Counted from the first letter of the stretch, positions 8,720 to 17,571 are shown. The stretch is 64,000 bases of DNA from Nostoc indistinguendum CM1-VF10 (GCA_019359215.1 JAHHHS010000002.1:124001-188000), one strand, 5' to 3'. Notes: generated from the letters alone by a model not told the origin. Numbers and translations: made by a program.

Positions 8720-10231
8720 ATGCGAGTTCAAATAACTGTAGTTGCGATCGCAGTAATGTTAGTGGGTGGGAAAAATCTACAGGCCCTTGCAGACTCGCAA
8801 CCTCTTACTCAAGATGAGGCTAGTGGTATTGTGACCCCAAAAGCAACGATTCATATAGAAGGAGGTTATGCCAAATATGGTGATTATATAGGAACAACTT
8901 TAGCAGATAGCCAGACGTTTGAAATTTCCCAAAAAGTTGTCAAAAACATCCAGATTCGTTTTATTAATGGCAAAGATGAATTGTTTGATGACAAAGGTCA
9001 GCCAATCAAAGGGCGGACTCAGACAGATTTTATCATTGGTTTGCTGAGACTCAAACCAGGTCAGGTATTCCGTGAGGATTTACTTCAAGCAGACTTACAA
9101 CGATTAAGGAGATTAGAGTCATTTAATCAAGTCAATGTTTACTTTGAAGAAGATGCTTCTAGTATTAATATCATTTATGAAATCAAAGAGCGTGCTTTCC
9201 CTTCTTTCATCTTAGGAGGCGGTAATAATGAAGATGTTGGGCTATTCGGACGGGTCGGTTACAAAGATGTAAATATTAGCGGTCTGAATGATAAATTAGA
9301 TACAACTGTGCAGTTTAGCACTAAAGATGTCCAGTTTAATGGTCAATTCACTAGTCGTTATCGTCCTGAAGAACCAAACCGCTTAGGCTATAGCATTAGA
9401 GGTTTTCGTAATCGAAATATATCGGGAACTTTCAACGAAGATATCAGATTGTCTAACGGCAACAAAGTACGAGAGGGAAGGCTTGGCGGTTCTGTAGGAC
9501 TCTTACGCTCTTTTGATGACTGGGATACAACCGTGGCTCTCAATTATACCCGGATTAGCCTACGCGATCAAGAATATAATGTTGCACAGGTCGATAGATT
9601 AGGTAGTCCCCTATCTGTGAGCGGTACTGGAATTGATGACCTATTTACAGTATCATTTGCTGTATCCAGAGATCAACGCGATCGCCGAGACAATCCGACT
9701 CAAGGATCAATCCTCACCTTCAGCACAGAACAAGCGATTCCCATTGGACTGGGCAATATTTCCAGCAACCGCCTACAAGGAGACTATATTCAGTATTTAC
9801 CAGTCAGTTGGATAGGTAATGGTAGACCAACCGACAATCCAGAAATGTTGGCTATTAACTTACAAATTGGTACGACCATTGGAGACTTTCCACCAGCTGA
9901 TGCCTTTAATATTGGTGGGCTAGATTCTGTCAGAGGTTACGGTTATGGTAAAGTTGCCAGTGGTCGGAGTTATGGTTTAGCTTCCATTGAATATCGTTTT
10001 CCACTTTTTCAGTCAATAGGGGGAGTTCTCTTTACTGACTTAGCCTCAGATTTCGGCTCTAGCGAAACCGTGCTAGGAGAACCAGGAGTGCTGCGAGACA
10101 AACCTGGAAGTGGCTTTGGTTACGGCTTAGGATTGCGAGTCAATTCATCTTTTGGGGTGATTCGAGGCGACTTAGGAATCAACGACCAAGGAGAAGTTAG
10201 ATTTGAAGTGACTACAGGTCAGCGATTTTAA
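8720..10231 (+). CDS. Omp85/BamA-family outer-membrane beta-barrel protein
   Basis: 503 aa. An N-terminal hydrophobic signal (about 1-25) is followed by a polar region and one visible POTRA-like module (about 73-150, ...FREDLLQADLQRLRRLESF and INIIYEIKE). The 16-strand-type barrel starts around 158. It includes FNIGGLDSVRGYGYG, matching the conserved VRGY loop motif of Omp85 proteins, and ends in aromatic Phe (VTTGQRF), as required for barrel insertion. With a single POTRA it is shorter than the main cyanobacterial Omp85, so it is probably a paralogue. Confidence 0.9.
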   Translation: MRVQITVVAIAVMLVGGKNLQALADSQPLTQDEASGIVTPKATIHIEGGYAKYGDYIGTTLADSQTFEISQKVVKNIQIRFINGKDELFDDKGQPIKGRTQTDFIIGLLRLKPGQVFREDLLQADLQRLRRLESFNQVNVYFEEDASSINIIYEIKERAFPSFILGGGNNEDVGLFGRVGYKDVNISGLNDKLDTTVQFSTKDVQFNGQFTSRYRPEEPNRLGYSIRGFRNRNISGTFNEDIRLSNGNKVREGRLGGSVGLLRSFDDWDTTVALNYTRISLRDQEYNVAQVDRLGSPLSVSGTGIDDLFTVSFAVSRDQRDRRDNPTQGSILTFSTEQAIPIGLGNISSNRLQGDYIQYLPVSWIGNGRPTDNPEMLAINLQIGTTIGDFPPADAFNIGGLDSVRGYGYGKVASGRSYGLASIEYRFPLFQSIGGVLFTDLASDFGSSETVLGEPGVLRDKPGSGFGYGLGLRVNSSFGVIRGDLGINDQGEVRFEVTTGQRF

Positions 10232-10261
10232 TCTCATTCGTTTTTACTCTACGTTCCTACC

Positions 10262-10305
10262 CTGGGGAAGGCGTTCGCGTAGCGTCTCGTAGAGAAGCGC
10301 CTATG
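10262..10305. repeat. Nostoc-type palindromic repeat block
   Basis: GGCGTTCGCGTAGCGTCTC followed by GTAGAGAAGCGCCTATGCG. Related GAGACGCT/AGCGTCTC blocks occur at about 247-306, 34631, 38588, 46458 and 54230. Confidence 0.55.
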
Positions 10306-10324
10306 CGTTAACCTAGACAAAATA

Positions 10325-10483
10325 GTGACGCATGATAATATAGGCGATCGCTGGGATAAAGCTAACATTCATGATTTTCGCGGAACCTTTGGTGGTTATG
10401 TGCGCGAAAGGGTAGATGTACAAATTCTACAGCCCCGAAAAACTGCTTCTATCCCAACACCAGCAAGCATTTCGCCCCGCTAA
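10325..10483 (+). pseudogene. Unidentified coding relic next to the CRISPR leader
   Basis: A 52-codon frame from a GTG reads NIGDRWDKANIHDFRGTFGG and then VRERVDVQILQPRK before a TAA. It looks like real protein text but is short, and there is no convincing ribosome site. The frame extends upstream to 10283 without a start. It could be the end of a gene whose 5' part was lost. The family is not recognised. Confidence 0.3.
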
Positions 10484-10489
10484 TTCACC

Positions 10490-10652
10490 AATTGCCATCC
10501 GCGCAATCTTTGAAATACTTACAAAAGGTGAGTTTCAACTTTTAAGGTTTTCCGGCACTCTTTCCAAACAAATTCTCTAATGCTATGATGGCTCTAGAAT
10601 CGCGCAACCGCACCTTGAAAACTAAATATAGCTTGGCTTTCAGGCTCCCGAT
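10490..10652 (+). promoter_or_regulatory. Probable CRISPR leader
   Basis: AT-rich non-coding stretch directly left of the first repeat. It contains TTTTCCGGCACTCTTTCCAA, ATGCTATGATGGC and GCGCAACCGCACCTTGAAAA, an arrangement I recognise from leaders of GATTGAAAC-ending cyanobacterial arrays. It implies transcription on the plus strand. No experimental support is available from sequence alone. Confidence 0.55.
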
Positions 10653-10977
10653 ATTGCAATTAATCAAAATCCCTATTAGGGATTGAAACAAGTTTATTAG
10701 AAGCTTGACGAATCCCTCTTTGAAATTGCAATTAATCAAAATCCCTATTAGGGATTGAAACAGCAGGTAACTTAAGAAGGCCCAAATATACCCCTGATTG
10801 CAATTAATCAAAATCCCTATTAGGGATTGAAACTAGTTAGAAAAACCGCAGGAGAATTAAATGCCCAAATTGCAATTAATCAAAATCCCTATTAGGGATT
10901 GAAACAAAAAATGAACATCTTTACCATCAAAATCATACATATTGCAATTAATCAAAATCCCTATTAGGGATTGAAAC
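10653..10977 (+). CRISPR. CRISPR array, 5 identical 37-nt repeats, 4 spacers of 35 nt
   Basis: Repeats at 10653-10689, 10725-10761, 10797-10833, 10869-10905 and 10941-10977 are identical. They begin ATTGCAATTAATC, contain the palindrome TCCCTATTAGGGA and end GATTGAAAC. The spacers (10690-10724, 10762-10796, 10834-10868, 10906-10940) are all 35 nt and unrelated to each other. The GATTGAAAC end is typical of cyanobacterial type I-D/III arrays, where it becomes the crRNA 5' tag. No cas gene lies in the window, so the effector would act in trans. None of the spacers was noticed elsewhere in the window. Confidence 0.97.
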
Positions 10978-11075
10978 GCATAACTCTTATTTTCCAGATG
11001 AATGTTAAAATACTCTCCAATGAAGCAATTTCAGACACGTAATCTCGACTATTTTATTGCGGATTGATACATGAG

Positions 11076-11744
11076 ATGACTCAGGAACAATGGACTGCGG
11101 TCGATGATTACTTTACCGATTTGCTTGTGCCGCCCGATCCTGTGCTGGATGTAGCTCTCCAGACCAGCGCCGCAGCCGGACTGCCACCGCATAACGTTTC
11201 ACCAAACCAGGGCAAGCTGCTGCTGCTGTTGGCGCAAATCCAAGAGGCGCGAACCATCCTAGAGATTGGCACGCTAGGCGGCTACAGTACTATCTGGCTA
11301 GCACGGGCGTTACCCAGCGACGGCCGTCTGATTACGCTTGAAGCTAACCCAAAGCACGCCGAAGTCGCCCGCGCCAACATCGCCCACGCTGGTCTATCCG
11401 ACATTGTTGACCTACGCCTCGGACAGGCACTCTCTACGCTGCCAGATATCGCCGCAGAGGGTCATACATTTGACCTGATTTTTATTGACGCAGATAAACC
11501 AAACAATCCAGATTACTTGACATGGGCGCTCAAGCTTTCCCGTCGCGGCAGCCTGATCATCGCCGATAATGTTGTGCGTAACGGAGCAGTGGTTGATGCC
11601 ACTAGTAACGATCCTAATGTCCAAGGGGTGCGTCGCTTCAACGAACAGCTTGCCTCTGAGCCACGCCTCAGCGCTACGGCGATCCAGACTGTAGGCAGCA
11701 AAGGATACGACGGGTTTGCGATCGCAATAGTAAACCAAAAATAG
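11076..11744 (+). CDS. SAM-dependent O-methyltransferase (CCoAOMT-like)
   Basis: 222-aa class I methyltransferase of the caffeoyl-CoA O-methyltransferase-like family. It has EIGTLGGYSTIWLARALP (SAM-binding motif I), LEANPKHAEVARANI, FDLIFIDADKPNNPDY (metal-binding Asp region) and a closing KGYDGFAIAIV. Such enzymes methylate catechol-type or small hydroxylated substrates. ATG at 11076 is preferred; a TTG at 11064 would add four residues. Base composition is clearly more GC-rich than its neighbours and codon choice differs (many GCC, CTG, CGC), suggesting acquisition from a high-GC donor. Confidence 0.88.
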   Translation: MTQEQWTAVDDYFTDLLVPPDPVLDVALQTSAAAGLPPHNVSPNQGKLLLLLAQIQEARTILEIGTLGGYSTIWLARALPSDGRLITLEANPKHAEVARANIAHAGLSDIVDLRLGQALSTLPDIAAEGHTFDLIFIDADKPNNPDYLTWALKLSRRGSLIIADNVVRNGAVVDATSNDPNVQGVRRFNEQLASEPRLSATAIQTVGSKGYDGFAIAIVNQK

Positions 11745-11762
11745 CAAAAGATTGTTATTTGC

Positions 11763-11864
11763 TCAGTCTTGGGAACGATTTTGAGGGAACAGGTAGGCGA
11801 TCGCAGCATAACCCGAAACACTGAGTAAACTAACTAAAAAAGCAGCCAGAACAAAAGGAGACAT
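11763..11864 (-). CDS. Candidate 33-aa single-pass membrane peptide
   Basis: Short frame starting MSPFVLAAFLVSLLSVSGYA and ending FPQNRSQD. One membrane helix covers most of the peptide, followed by a polar tail, as in small photosystem, cytochrome or NDH subunits. I do not match it to a named subunit. No clear ribosome site precedes the ATG. It is convergent with the O-methyltransferase gene, 18 bp away. Confidence 0.4.
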   Translation of the reverse strand: MSPFVLAAFLVSLLSVSGYAAIAYLFPQNRSQD

Positions 11865-12028
11865 ACAGAATTATACCCAAATGCCAAATCAACATATTCA
11901 ATACAATTCCAAAATCTTGGCATCTATTCAAAAAATAAGATTTTGGATACCTTCAAATTAGCAATTAGGTATGACACAACCGTGACTAGCTTATGTCAAT
12001 CCTTTGTATCTCCAGATTTTGACTCAAC

Positions 12029-13117
12029 TTAAGCCAAAGGCAGAAAAAACCGAAACGTACTGCCAACTCCCAACTCGCTTTCTACCTGAATCTCACCGCC
12101 TTGTAATTCAATCAAACGATGGGAAATAGTTAAGCCAACACCAGTACCTCCCGAATGGCGATCGCGTGATTGGTCGGCTCGCCAGAAGCGTTCAAACACA
12201 TGGGGCAAATTTTCTGGAGCGATACCAATACCTGTATCTATAACCGCAATCCAGAGTCGAGATGCTTCAGTTCCAACACGAATGGTAATTGAACCTTCGT
12301 TAGTGTAACGCACTGCATTACCTAGCAAATTAACCAACACCTGTTCTGTCCGGTCAATATCTGCCAATACAGGAGGTAGCACAGATGGACATTGTAAGAG
12401 CAGAACTGGCCCATCTTCCAACAGTTGGTCGGTGAATTTCTCCACTAATGACTCTAACAACGGACGCAGATTTACCCGTTGTATATTAATTGGCAAATAA
12501 CCAGCTTCTGCCTTAGACAGTTCTTGTAAATCGTTCACCAACCGCTCTAAACGCCTAGTTTCTTTAGCTAAACGCCGATAAATTTCAGGAGACGCTTCAA
12601 TTTCCCCATCAGCCAATTCCTCCAAGTAACCGCGCACAACTGTTAATGGTGTCCGTAGTTCATGGGTCATGTCTCCAATCACTTCTTGCCGCCGCGCTTC
12701 TACTCCTTCTAAACTGGCTGCCATCCGGTTGAAACTAGCACCCAGTCTATTAAGTTCTGGAATGTCAGACAGAGGTAATCGTGCATCCATCTGACCAGCA
12801 GCAAATTTTTGGGTGATTTGTTCCATCTCCGTCAAGCGTTGCATAATTCGTCTGGACACCCAGTAACTCAATCCTCCAGCTGCGGTGCTACCAACTAAGA
12901 CTGACCAAATAGTGCTTCGCTGCCAAGCAAATTCAAATCCTGTAACCAATTTAGTACGAACATTAATTAAGTTGAACCCCTGATTTTCTAATCGTTCCAA
13001 ATGCAAGATAAACAAGTGGGGGGAAGAGATTTTGCTGATGCTTACTAGACTAGCTACCCCCACAATCATTACTACTAAATGGGAGAAAAATAAGCGCTCT
13101 CTCAGCCCCATCTTCAT
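12029..13117 (-). CDS. Two-component sensor histidine kinase
   Basis: 362-aa inner-membrane kinase. Membrane segments are at about 11-29 and 69-86, with a short extracytoplasmic loop between, then a HAMP linker (about 87-140). The HisKA motif DMTHELRTPLTVVRG has phospho-acceptor His152. The HATPase domain shows the N box (NLLGNAVRYT, about 263-272), DTGIGIA (294-300) and GGTGVGLT (323-330). All catalytic motifs are intact. It follows its response regulator by 5 bp, so the pair is an operon. The small periplasmic loop suggests sensing within the membrane or of a small signal. The signal is unknown. Confidence 0.93.
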   Translation of the reverse strand: MKMGLRERLFFSHLVVMIVGVASLVSISKISSPHLFILHLERLENQGFNLINVRTKLVTGFEFAWQRSTIWSVLVGSTAAGGLSYWVSRRIMQRLTEMEQITQKFAAGQMDARLPLSDIPELNRLGASFNRMAASLEGVEARRQEVIGDMTHELRTPLTVVRGYLEELADGEIEASPEIYRRLAKETRRLERLVNDLQELSKAEAGYLPINIQRVNLRPLLESLVEKFTDQLLEDGPVLLLQCPSVLPPVLADIDRTEQVLVNLLGNAVRYTNEGSITIRVGTEASRLWIAVIDTGIGIAPENLPHVFERFWRADQSRDRHSGGTGVGLTISHRLIELQGGEIQVESELGVGSTFRFFLPLA

Positions 13118-13122
13118 AACAT

Positions 13123-13833
13123 TTACGCTACCAGAGGATCTTCAAATTTATAGCCAACCCCAACAACAGTTTTAATAAAAGTAGGATTTGCCGAATCAGG
13201 CTCAATCTTTTTTCGCAACCGAGCTACATGAGTATCTACTACTCGTTCATCGCCAAAAAAGTTATCTCCCCAAAGTTTATCAATTAGTTGAGTGCGGTTC
13301 CAAACTCGACCAGGATTGCTGACAAATGTAGTTAGCAAGTTAAATTCTAGGGTAGTTAAGTCCAAAACTTCAACCTCTTGAGAATTCATCTGACGACTAG
13401 CAGTGCGCTGCTCTACATTGACAATAAAGTGCTGCGTACGATTGACTTGATGTTGTCCCCCTTGCCGGAGGCTACGCCGCAATAGTGCCCGCACTCTAGC
13501 TACCAATTCTCTGGGGCTAAAAGGTTTGACCATGTAATCGTCAGCACCTGTAGACAAACCAATCACGCGATCAATTTCCTCACCCTTAGCCGTGAGCATC
13601 AAAATGTAAGGATCTTTTGCACCTGGTTTCTGGCGAATTCTGGCACAAACTTCCAACCCATCCAAACCAGGAATCATTAAATCTAGAATGATTAAATCAG
13701 GTAGTTGCTCCTGAAACATCCGCAAGGCATTCACGCCATCGCGGCTAATGCGACAAAAAAATCCTTCTTTTTCTAAAGATAGTTGGATTAAATGAGCAAT
13801 TTCTGGTTCATCTTCAACTATTAAAATGTCCAT
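13123..13833 (-). CDS. OmpR/PhoB-family response regulator
   Basis: 236-aa transcription factor. The receiver domain (1-120) has acidic residues Glu7/Asp8, phospho-acceptor Asp51 (IILDLMIPGLDG) and the switch Lys in MLTAKGEE. The C-terminal winged helix (about 140-232) contains LTTLEFNLLTTF, NRTQLIDKLWG and VDTHVARLRKKI, with GVGYKFE closing the wing. It is the first gene of the pair with the kinase at 12029. Divergent from psaB2, with 467 bp between starts, so it could control that gene; this is an inference from position. Confidence 0.94.
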   Translation of the reverse strand: MDILIVEDEPEIAHLIQLSLEKEGFFCRISRDGVNALRMFQEQLPDLIILDLMIPGLDGLEVCARIRQKPGAKDPYILMLTAKGEEIDRVIGLSTGADDYMVKPFSPRELVARVRALLRRSLRQGGQHQVNRTQHFIVNVEQRTASRQMNSQEVEVLDLTTLEFNLLTTFVSNPGRVWNRTQLIDKLWGDNFFGDERVVDTHVARLRKKIEPDSANPTFIKTVVGVGYKFEDPLVA

Positions 13834-14300
13834 TTCAATTAATAAAAATACAAACTGTTGGTATCACAGCTTACTAAGTTTTTCGCAAACTCAAACTTAA
13901 TATTTTGTTATATATTGCAAAAAAAATCAATATTGTTGTTACGCAATATTTTTACAAAATGTTAAGGTCATTTCATGAAATATTTGCTAATCTTTGTGGC
14001 TTATAGATTGTATTTAAGACTACAAATTCACTTAATGCAAATATCCTCCGAAAGTTAGATGGAAAGGGTAGTCATTAATTAGTTTATTACTTTGTATGGA
14101 AATGAATTGCATCATACCGCCTAAGGATGTAAGTCCAAGAATTAAGGCTGTTTTACCCTCAATACTCACCAGCTTTTGCTATTTAGATTAGATTAACCTC
14201 CAATTTAAGGCTGAAAGGGTGCTGATTCAATTGCAAAAAGTTGCTGGCTCATTAGAACTAGCAACTTGGATTAGCGTTTAAGGAGATGTAATTAAATTGC
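13834..14300. promoter_or_regulatory. Divergent intergenic region between the response regulator and psaB2
   Basis: 467 bp of AT-rich DNA containing two divergent promoters. TTAAGGAGATG at 14279-14289 gives psaB2 a strong ribosome site, spaced rather far (about 14 nt) from its ATG. No direct repeats characteristic of an OmpR box could be assigned by eye, and no coding frame is convincing. Confidence 0.45.
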
Positions 14301-16529
14301 ATGGCCACAAAATATCCTAAATTTAACCAGGATCTCGCACAAGACCCGACTACACGTCGGATCTGGTACGCGATGGCTACAGGAAATGATTTTGAAAGCC
14401 ATGATGGCATGACCGAGGAAAATCTTTACCAAAAGATTTTCGCTACTCACTTTGGTCACGTGGCAATCATTTTTCTGTGGGCATCTAGTCTATTGTTCCA
14501 CGTAGCCTGGCAAGGTAATTTTGAACAGTGGATTAAAGATCCCCTTCATATTCGTCCCATTGCCCACGCGATTTGGGACCCTCATTTTGGGAAACCAGCA
14601 ATAGAAGCTTTTACCCAAGGGGGCGCTAACCATCCTGTTAACATTGCTTACTCTGGTGTCTACCACTGGTGGTACACCATTGGGATGCGGACAAACAGTG
14701 ACCTTTACCAGGGTTCAGTGTTTTTGTTGCTGTTAGCAGCGTTATTTTTGTTTGCTGGTTGGCTGCACTTGCAACCCAAGTACCGTCCTAGCTTGGCTTG
14801 GTTCAAGAGTGCTGAACCTCGCCTGAATCACCACCTAGCAGGTTTGTTTGGTGTTAGTTCTCTGGCTTGGGCCGGACACCTTGTTCACGTTGCTATTCCC
14901 GAATCTCGCGGTGTTCATGTTGGTTGGGAAAATTTCCTAACAACTTTACCTCATCCAGCAGGTTTAGCACCTTTTTGGAGAGGGGATTGGGGTGTTTACG
15001 CCCAGAATCCTGATACAGCAGGGCATTTGTTTGGCACATCTCAAGGCGCAGGGACGGCAATACTGACTTTTTTGGGCGGTTTTCATCCCCAAACTGAATC
15101 GCTATGGCTGACCGATATGGCTCATCACCATTTAGCGATCGCAGTTATCTTCATTGTCGCTGGTCACCAGTACCGGACTAACTTCGGCATTGGTCACAGC
15201 ATCAAAGAGATGCTCAACGCCAGAAATTTCTTTGGTGTCCAAACTGAAGGTCAGTTTAACTTACCACACCAAGGCCTGTACGACACCTACAACAACTCCC
15301 TGCACTTCCAGTTGTCCATACACCTGGCAGCGTTAGGCACTGCATTATCATTGGTGGCGCAGCACATGTATTCGCTGCCTCCTTATGCTTTTATGGCTAA
15401 GGACTACACAACACAGGCGGCGCTGTATACCCATCACCAGTACATTGCTGGCTTCCTGATGATTGGTGCGTTTGCCCATGCTGGCATCTTCTGGGTTCGA
15501 GATTATGACCCCGAGCAGAATAAAGGTAACGTACTTGAGCGTGTACTTCAGCATAAAGAAGCGATTATTTCACACTTGAGTTGGGTATCGCTATTCTTAG
15601 GTTTCCACACCCTCGGTCTGTACGTCCACAACGACGTTGTTGTTGCCTTTGGCACTCCTGAAAAGCAAATTTTGATTGAGCCAGTATTTGCTCAATTCAT
15701 CCAATCTGCTCACGGGAAACTGATGTATGGGATGGATACCTTATTATCTAACCCAGATAGTATCGCCTACACAGCTTGGCCCAACTATGGTAACGTCTGG
15801 TTACCAGGCTGGACAGAAGCAATCAACTCTGGCACTAACTCCCTGTTCTTGACGATTGGGCCTGGTGATTTTCTGGTTCACCATGCGATCGCTTTAGGTT
15901 TGCACACCACCACCTTAATTTGTGTCAAGGGCGCATTGGATGCTCGTGGTACAAAATTGATGCCTGATAAAAAAGACTTCGGCTTTACCTTCCCCTGCGA
16001 TGGGCCTGGTCGGGGCGGTACTTGCCAAACTTCCTCTTGGGAACAGTCTTTTTATCTCGCTATGTTCTGGATGCTGAATCTCCTTGGTTGGGTAACTTTC
16101 TACTGGCACTGGAAGCATCTAGGTGTTTGGCAAGGTAACGTGGCTCAATTCAATGAGAATTCCACATACCTCATGGGTTGGTTCCGTGATTACCTCTGGG
16201 CTAACTCCGCTCAGTTGATTAACGGTTATAACCCCTACGGCACAAATAATTTGTCTGTCTGGGCTTGGATGTTCCTATTTGGACACCTGGTTTGGGCAAC
16301 GGGTTTTATGTTCCTGATTAGCTGGCGTGGGTACTGGCAAGAGTTAATTGAAACTCTAGTCTGGGCACACGAACGCACTCCTTTGGCTAACTTAGTTCGC
16401 TGGAAAGATAAGCCTGTTGCTCTGTCTATTGTCCAGGGTTGGTTAGTAGGTCTAGCTCACTTCACAGTTGGCTACATCCTTACCTATGGAGCATTCCTCA
16501 TAGCCTCAACCGCTAGTAAATTTGGTTGA
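14301..16529 (+). CDS. psaB: Photosystem I P700 apoprotein A2, solitary second copy (PsaB2)
   Basis: 742-aa photosystem I core subunit with 11 membrane helices, binding P700, chlorophylls and half of the FX cluster. It is near-collinear with normal Psa[21 protein letters not shown] start, many conserved His ligands, the FX motif [12 protein letters not shown] (Cys566 and Cys575), and the P700-side helix [20 protein letters not shown]. Right after the second FX cysteine it reads [15 protein letters not shown], against DISAWDAFYLAMFW as I recall it from canonical PsaB: a different, one-residue-longer segment. No psaA adjoins it, unlike the standard psaA-psaB operon. It is probably an alternative subunit used under special conditions; Anabaena 7120 also has a second psaB. 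Confidence 0.95.
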   Translation: MATKYPKFNQDLAQDPTTRRIWYAMATGNDFESHDGMTEENLYQKIFATHFGHVAIIFLWASSLLFHVAWQGNFEQWIKDPLHIRPIAHAIWDPHFGKPAIEAFTQGGANHPVNIAYSGVYHWWYTIGMRTNSDLYQGSVFLLLLAALFLFAGWLHLQPKYRPSLAWFKSAEPRLNHHLAGLFGVSSLAWAGHLVHVAIPESRGVHVGWENFLTTLPHPAGLAPFWRGDWGVYAQNPDTAGHLFGTSQGAGTAILTFLGGFHPQTESLWLTDMAHHHLAIAVIFIVAGHQYRTNFGIGHSIKEMLNARNFFGVQTEGQFNLPHQGLYDTYNNSLHFQLSIHLAALGTALSLVAQHMYSLPPYAFMAKDYTTQAALYTHHQYIAGFLMIGAFAHAGIFWVRDYDPEQNKGNVLERVLQHKEAIISHLSWVSLFLGFHTLGLYVHNDVVVAFGTPEKQILIEPVFAQFIQSAHGKLMYGMDTLLSNPDSIAYTAWPNYGNVWLPGWTEAINSGTNSLFLTIGPGDFLVHHAIALGLHTTTLICVKGALDARGTKLMPDKKDFGFTFPCDGPGRGGTCQTSSWEQSFYLAMFWMLNLLGWVTFYWHWKHLGVWQGNVAQFNENSTYLMGWFRDYLWANSAQLINGYNPYGTNNLSVWAWMFLFGHLVWATGFMFLISWRGYWQELIETLVWAHERTPLANLVRWKDKPVALSIVQGWLVGLAHFTVGYILTYGAFLIASTASKFG

Positions 16530-16567
16530 AAATTTTTAAATTTTTAAATCCTCTGACTTAGCCATCT

Positions 16568-16602
16568 CCCCCTCTATACCGTAAGGTAAGAGGGGGATTT
16601 TT
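16568..16602 (+). terminator. Rho-independent terminator of psaB2
   Basis: Stem CCCCCTCT-a-TACC, loop GTAA, GGTA-AGAGGGGG, followed by ATTTTT, 38 bp after the stop codon. The single-base bulge is the only imperfection. Confidence 0.88.
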
Positions 16603-16789
16603 GTATATTCAAATGAAGTCTGATGACCGATGACTGATGACTGACAACCGTTAACCGTCAACAGTTAACGTTTAATGCACTATTTTAGCCTTGCCACGTT
16701 ACTAGGCGTATTTCAAAAATCAAATCAAATATAATTCCTATATAGCAAGTTCCCATTCATATGGGGTACAACCTTATACTCCGAAGTCT

Positions 16790-16816
16790 AAGGGCACGGC
16801 AGTGCCGTGACCCTAC
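16790..16816. repeat. GGGGC hairpin repeat, copy 1 (diverged)
   Basis: AAGGGCACGGCAGTGCCGTG followed by ACCCTAC: an inverted repeat of the same layout as 17259-17287, 19791-19819 and 34755-34782. The interval 16603-16854 otherwise shows only short GTTAAC-type direct and inverted words. Confidence 0.6.
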
Positions 16817-16854
16817 GGGTATACCTCACGTAAACCAGAAACGCTATAGTTACT

Positions 16855-17067
16855 TTAGGTACTAGTATTTGATTTTTCACCTGGCCGTTCAATAGCAGGA
16901 GGATACTTGACACTTTCTTCGACTCTATGGATTTCTGTGTTTGTTTGCTCCTCGGACAGAAGATCATCAGGGTTTAATGATTCATCAGCAGCATCATCAA
17001 TTACTCCATTAGCATTAATATTGGGTTTATTGGAAGTGCTTTTATGGCTAGCATGTCCACCAGGCAT
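16855..17067 (-). CDS. Small acidic, disordered hypothetical protein
   Basis: 70 aa, starting MPGGHASHKSTSNKPNINAN. Very polar and acidic, rich in Asn, Asp, Glu and Ser, without hydrophobic core or membrane segment, so it is probably disordered. GAGAGG stands about 8 nt before the ATG, a good ribosome site, which is the main reason to accept it. The family is not recognised, and no neighbour points to a function. Confidence 0.6.
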   Translation of the reverse strand: MPGGHASHKSTSNKPNINANGVIDDAADESLNPDDLLSEEQTNTEIHRVEESVKYPPAIERPGEKSNTST

Positions 17068-17258
17068 AACTATTACCTCTCATTTTTATAACTAAACATC
17101 TCCAGCCTAAACCCTTTTCTTTGACGAAATCACTATCAGAAGGCTTATAGCAGAACTATCAAAATCCAGTCTGGAGTTATATAGATTTCTCATAAAGGCA
17201 CAGCAATGCTCATTGGTGTCAACTTACAGCAGTTTCATGTATTTGAACCACATCTGTC

Positions 17259-17287
17259 GTAGGGGCACAGCAATGCTGTGCCCTTAC
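17259..17287. repeat. GGGGC hairpin repeat, copy 2
   Basis: 29-bp near-perfect palindrome GTAGGGGCACAGCA...TGCTGTGCCCTTAC in non-coding DNA. Confidence 0.7.
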
Positions 17288-17344
17288 TGCGTGGTCTATT
17301 TACCTGAAAATAGCTGTAAGCAAAAAGAAGCCGTAAGATGTAAT

Positions 17345-17372
17345 CTAAGAACATTTTGATTGATGTTCTTAG
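17345..17372. repeat. 28-bp hairpin beside the transposase relic
   Basis: CTAAGAACAT TTTGATTG ATGTTCTTAG: a perfect 10-bp stem with an 8-nt loop, ending 9 bp before the relic's ATG. It may be an insertion-sequence end structure or an unrelated hairpin. Confidence 0.5.
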
Positions 17373-17381
17373 TGATACATC

Positions 17382-17516
17382 ATGAGTAGAAAACGCCCAG
17401 CGCGAACAGGAAACCCAGACCTGCGGCAACAAAAACATTTACCAGCGCCGCCAATAGAAGAAATCGAAAAACAACTAAGCTATCGCCCATCTAAGTTGCA
17501 CATTTTTCTGTGTTGA
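17382..17516 (+). pseudogene. N-terminal remnant of a transposase-like gene
   Basis: 44-codon frame MSRKRPARTGNPDLRQQKHL then PAPPIEEIEKQLSYRPSKL, ending at a TGA. The basic start followed by a Pro-rich stretch and IEEIEKQL resembles the beginning of DDE transposases common in Nostoc genomes. Only the first 40 or so residues remain. The 3' side passes directly into TGTTGACTGTTGACAGTTAA repeat text, which seems to have cut it off. Confidence 0.4.
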
Positions 17517-17571
17517 CTGTTGACAGTTAACTGTCAACGGTCAGCAGTCAACAAACCTGATGAGTTATTTC

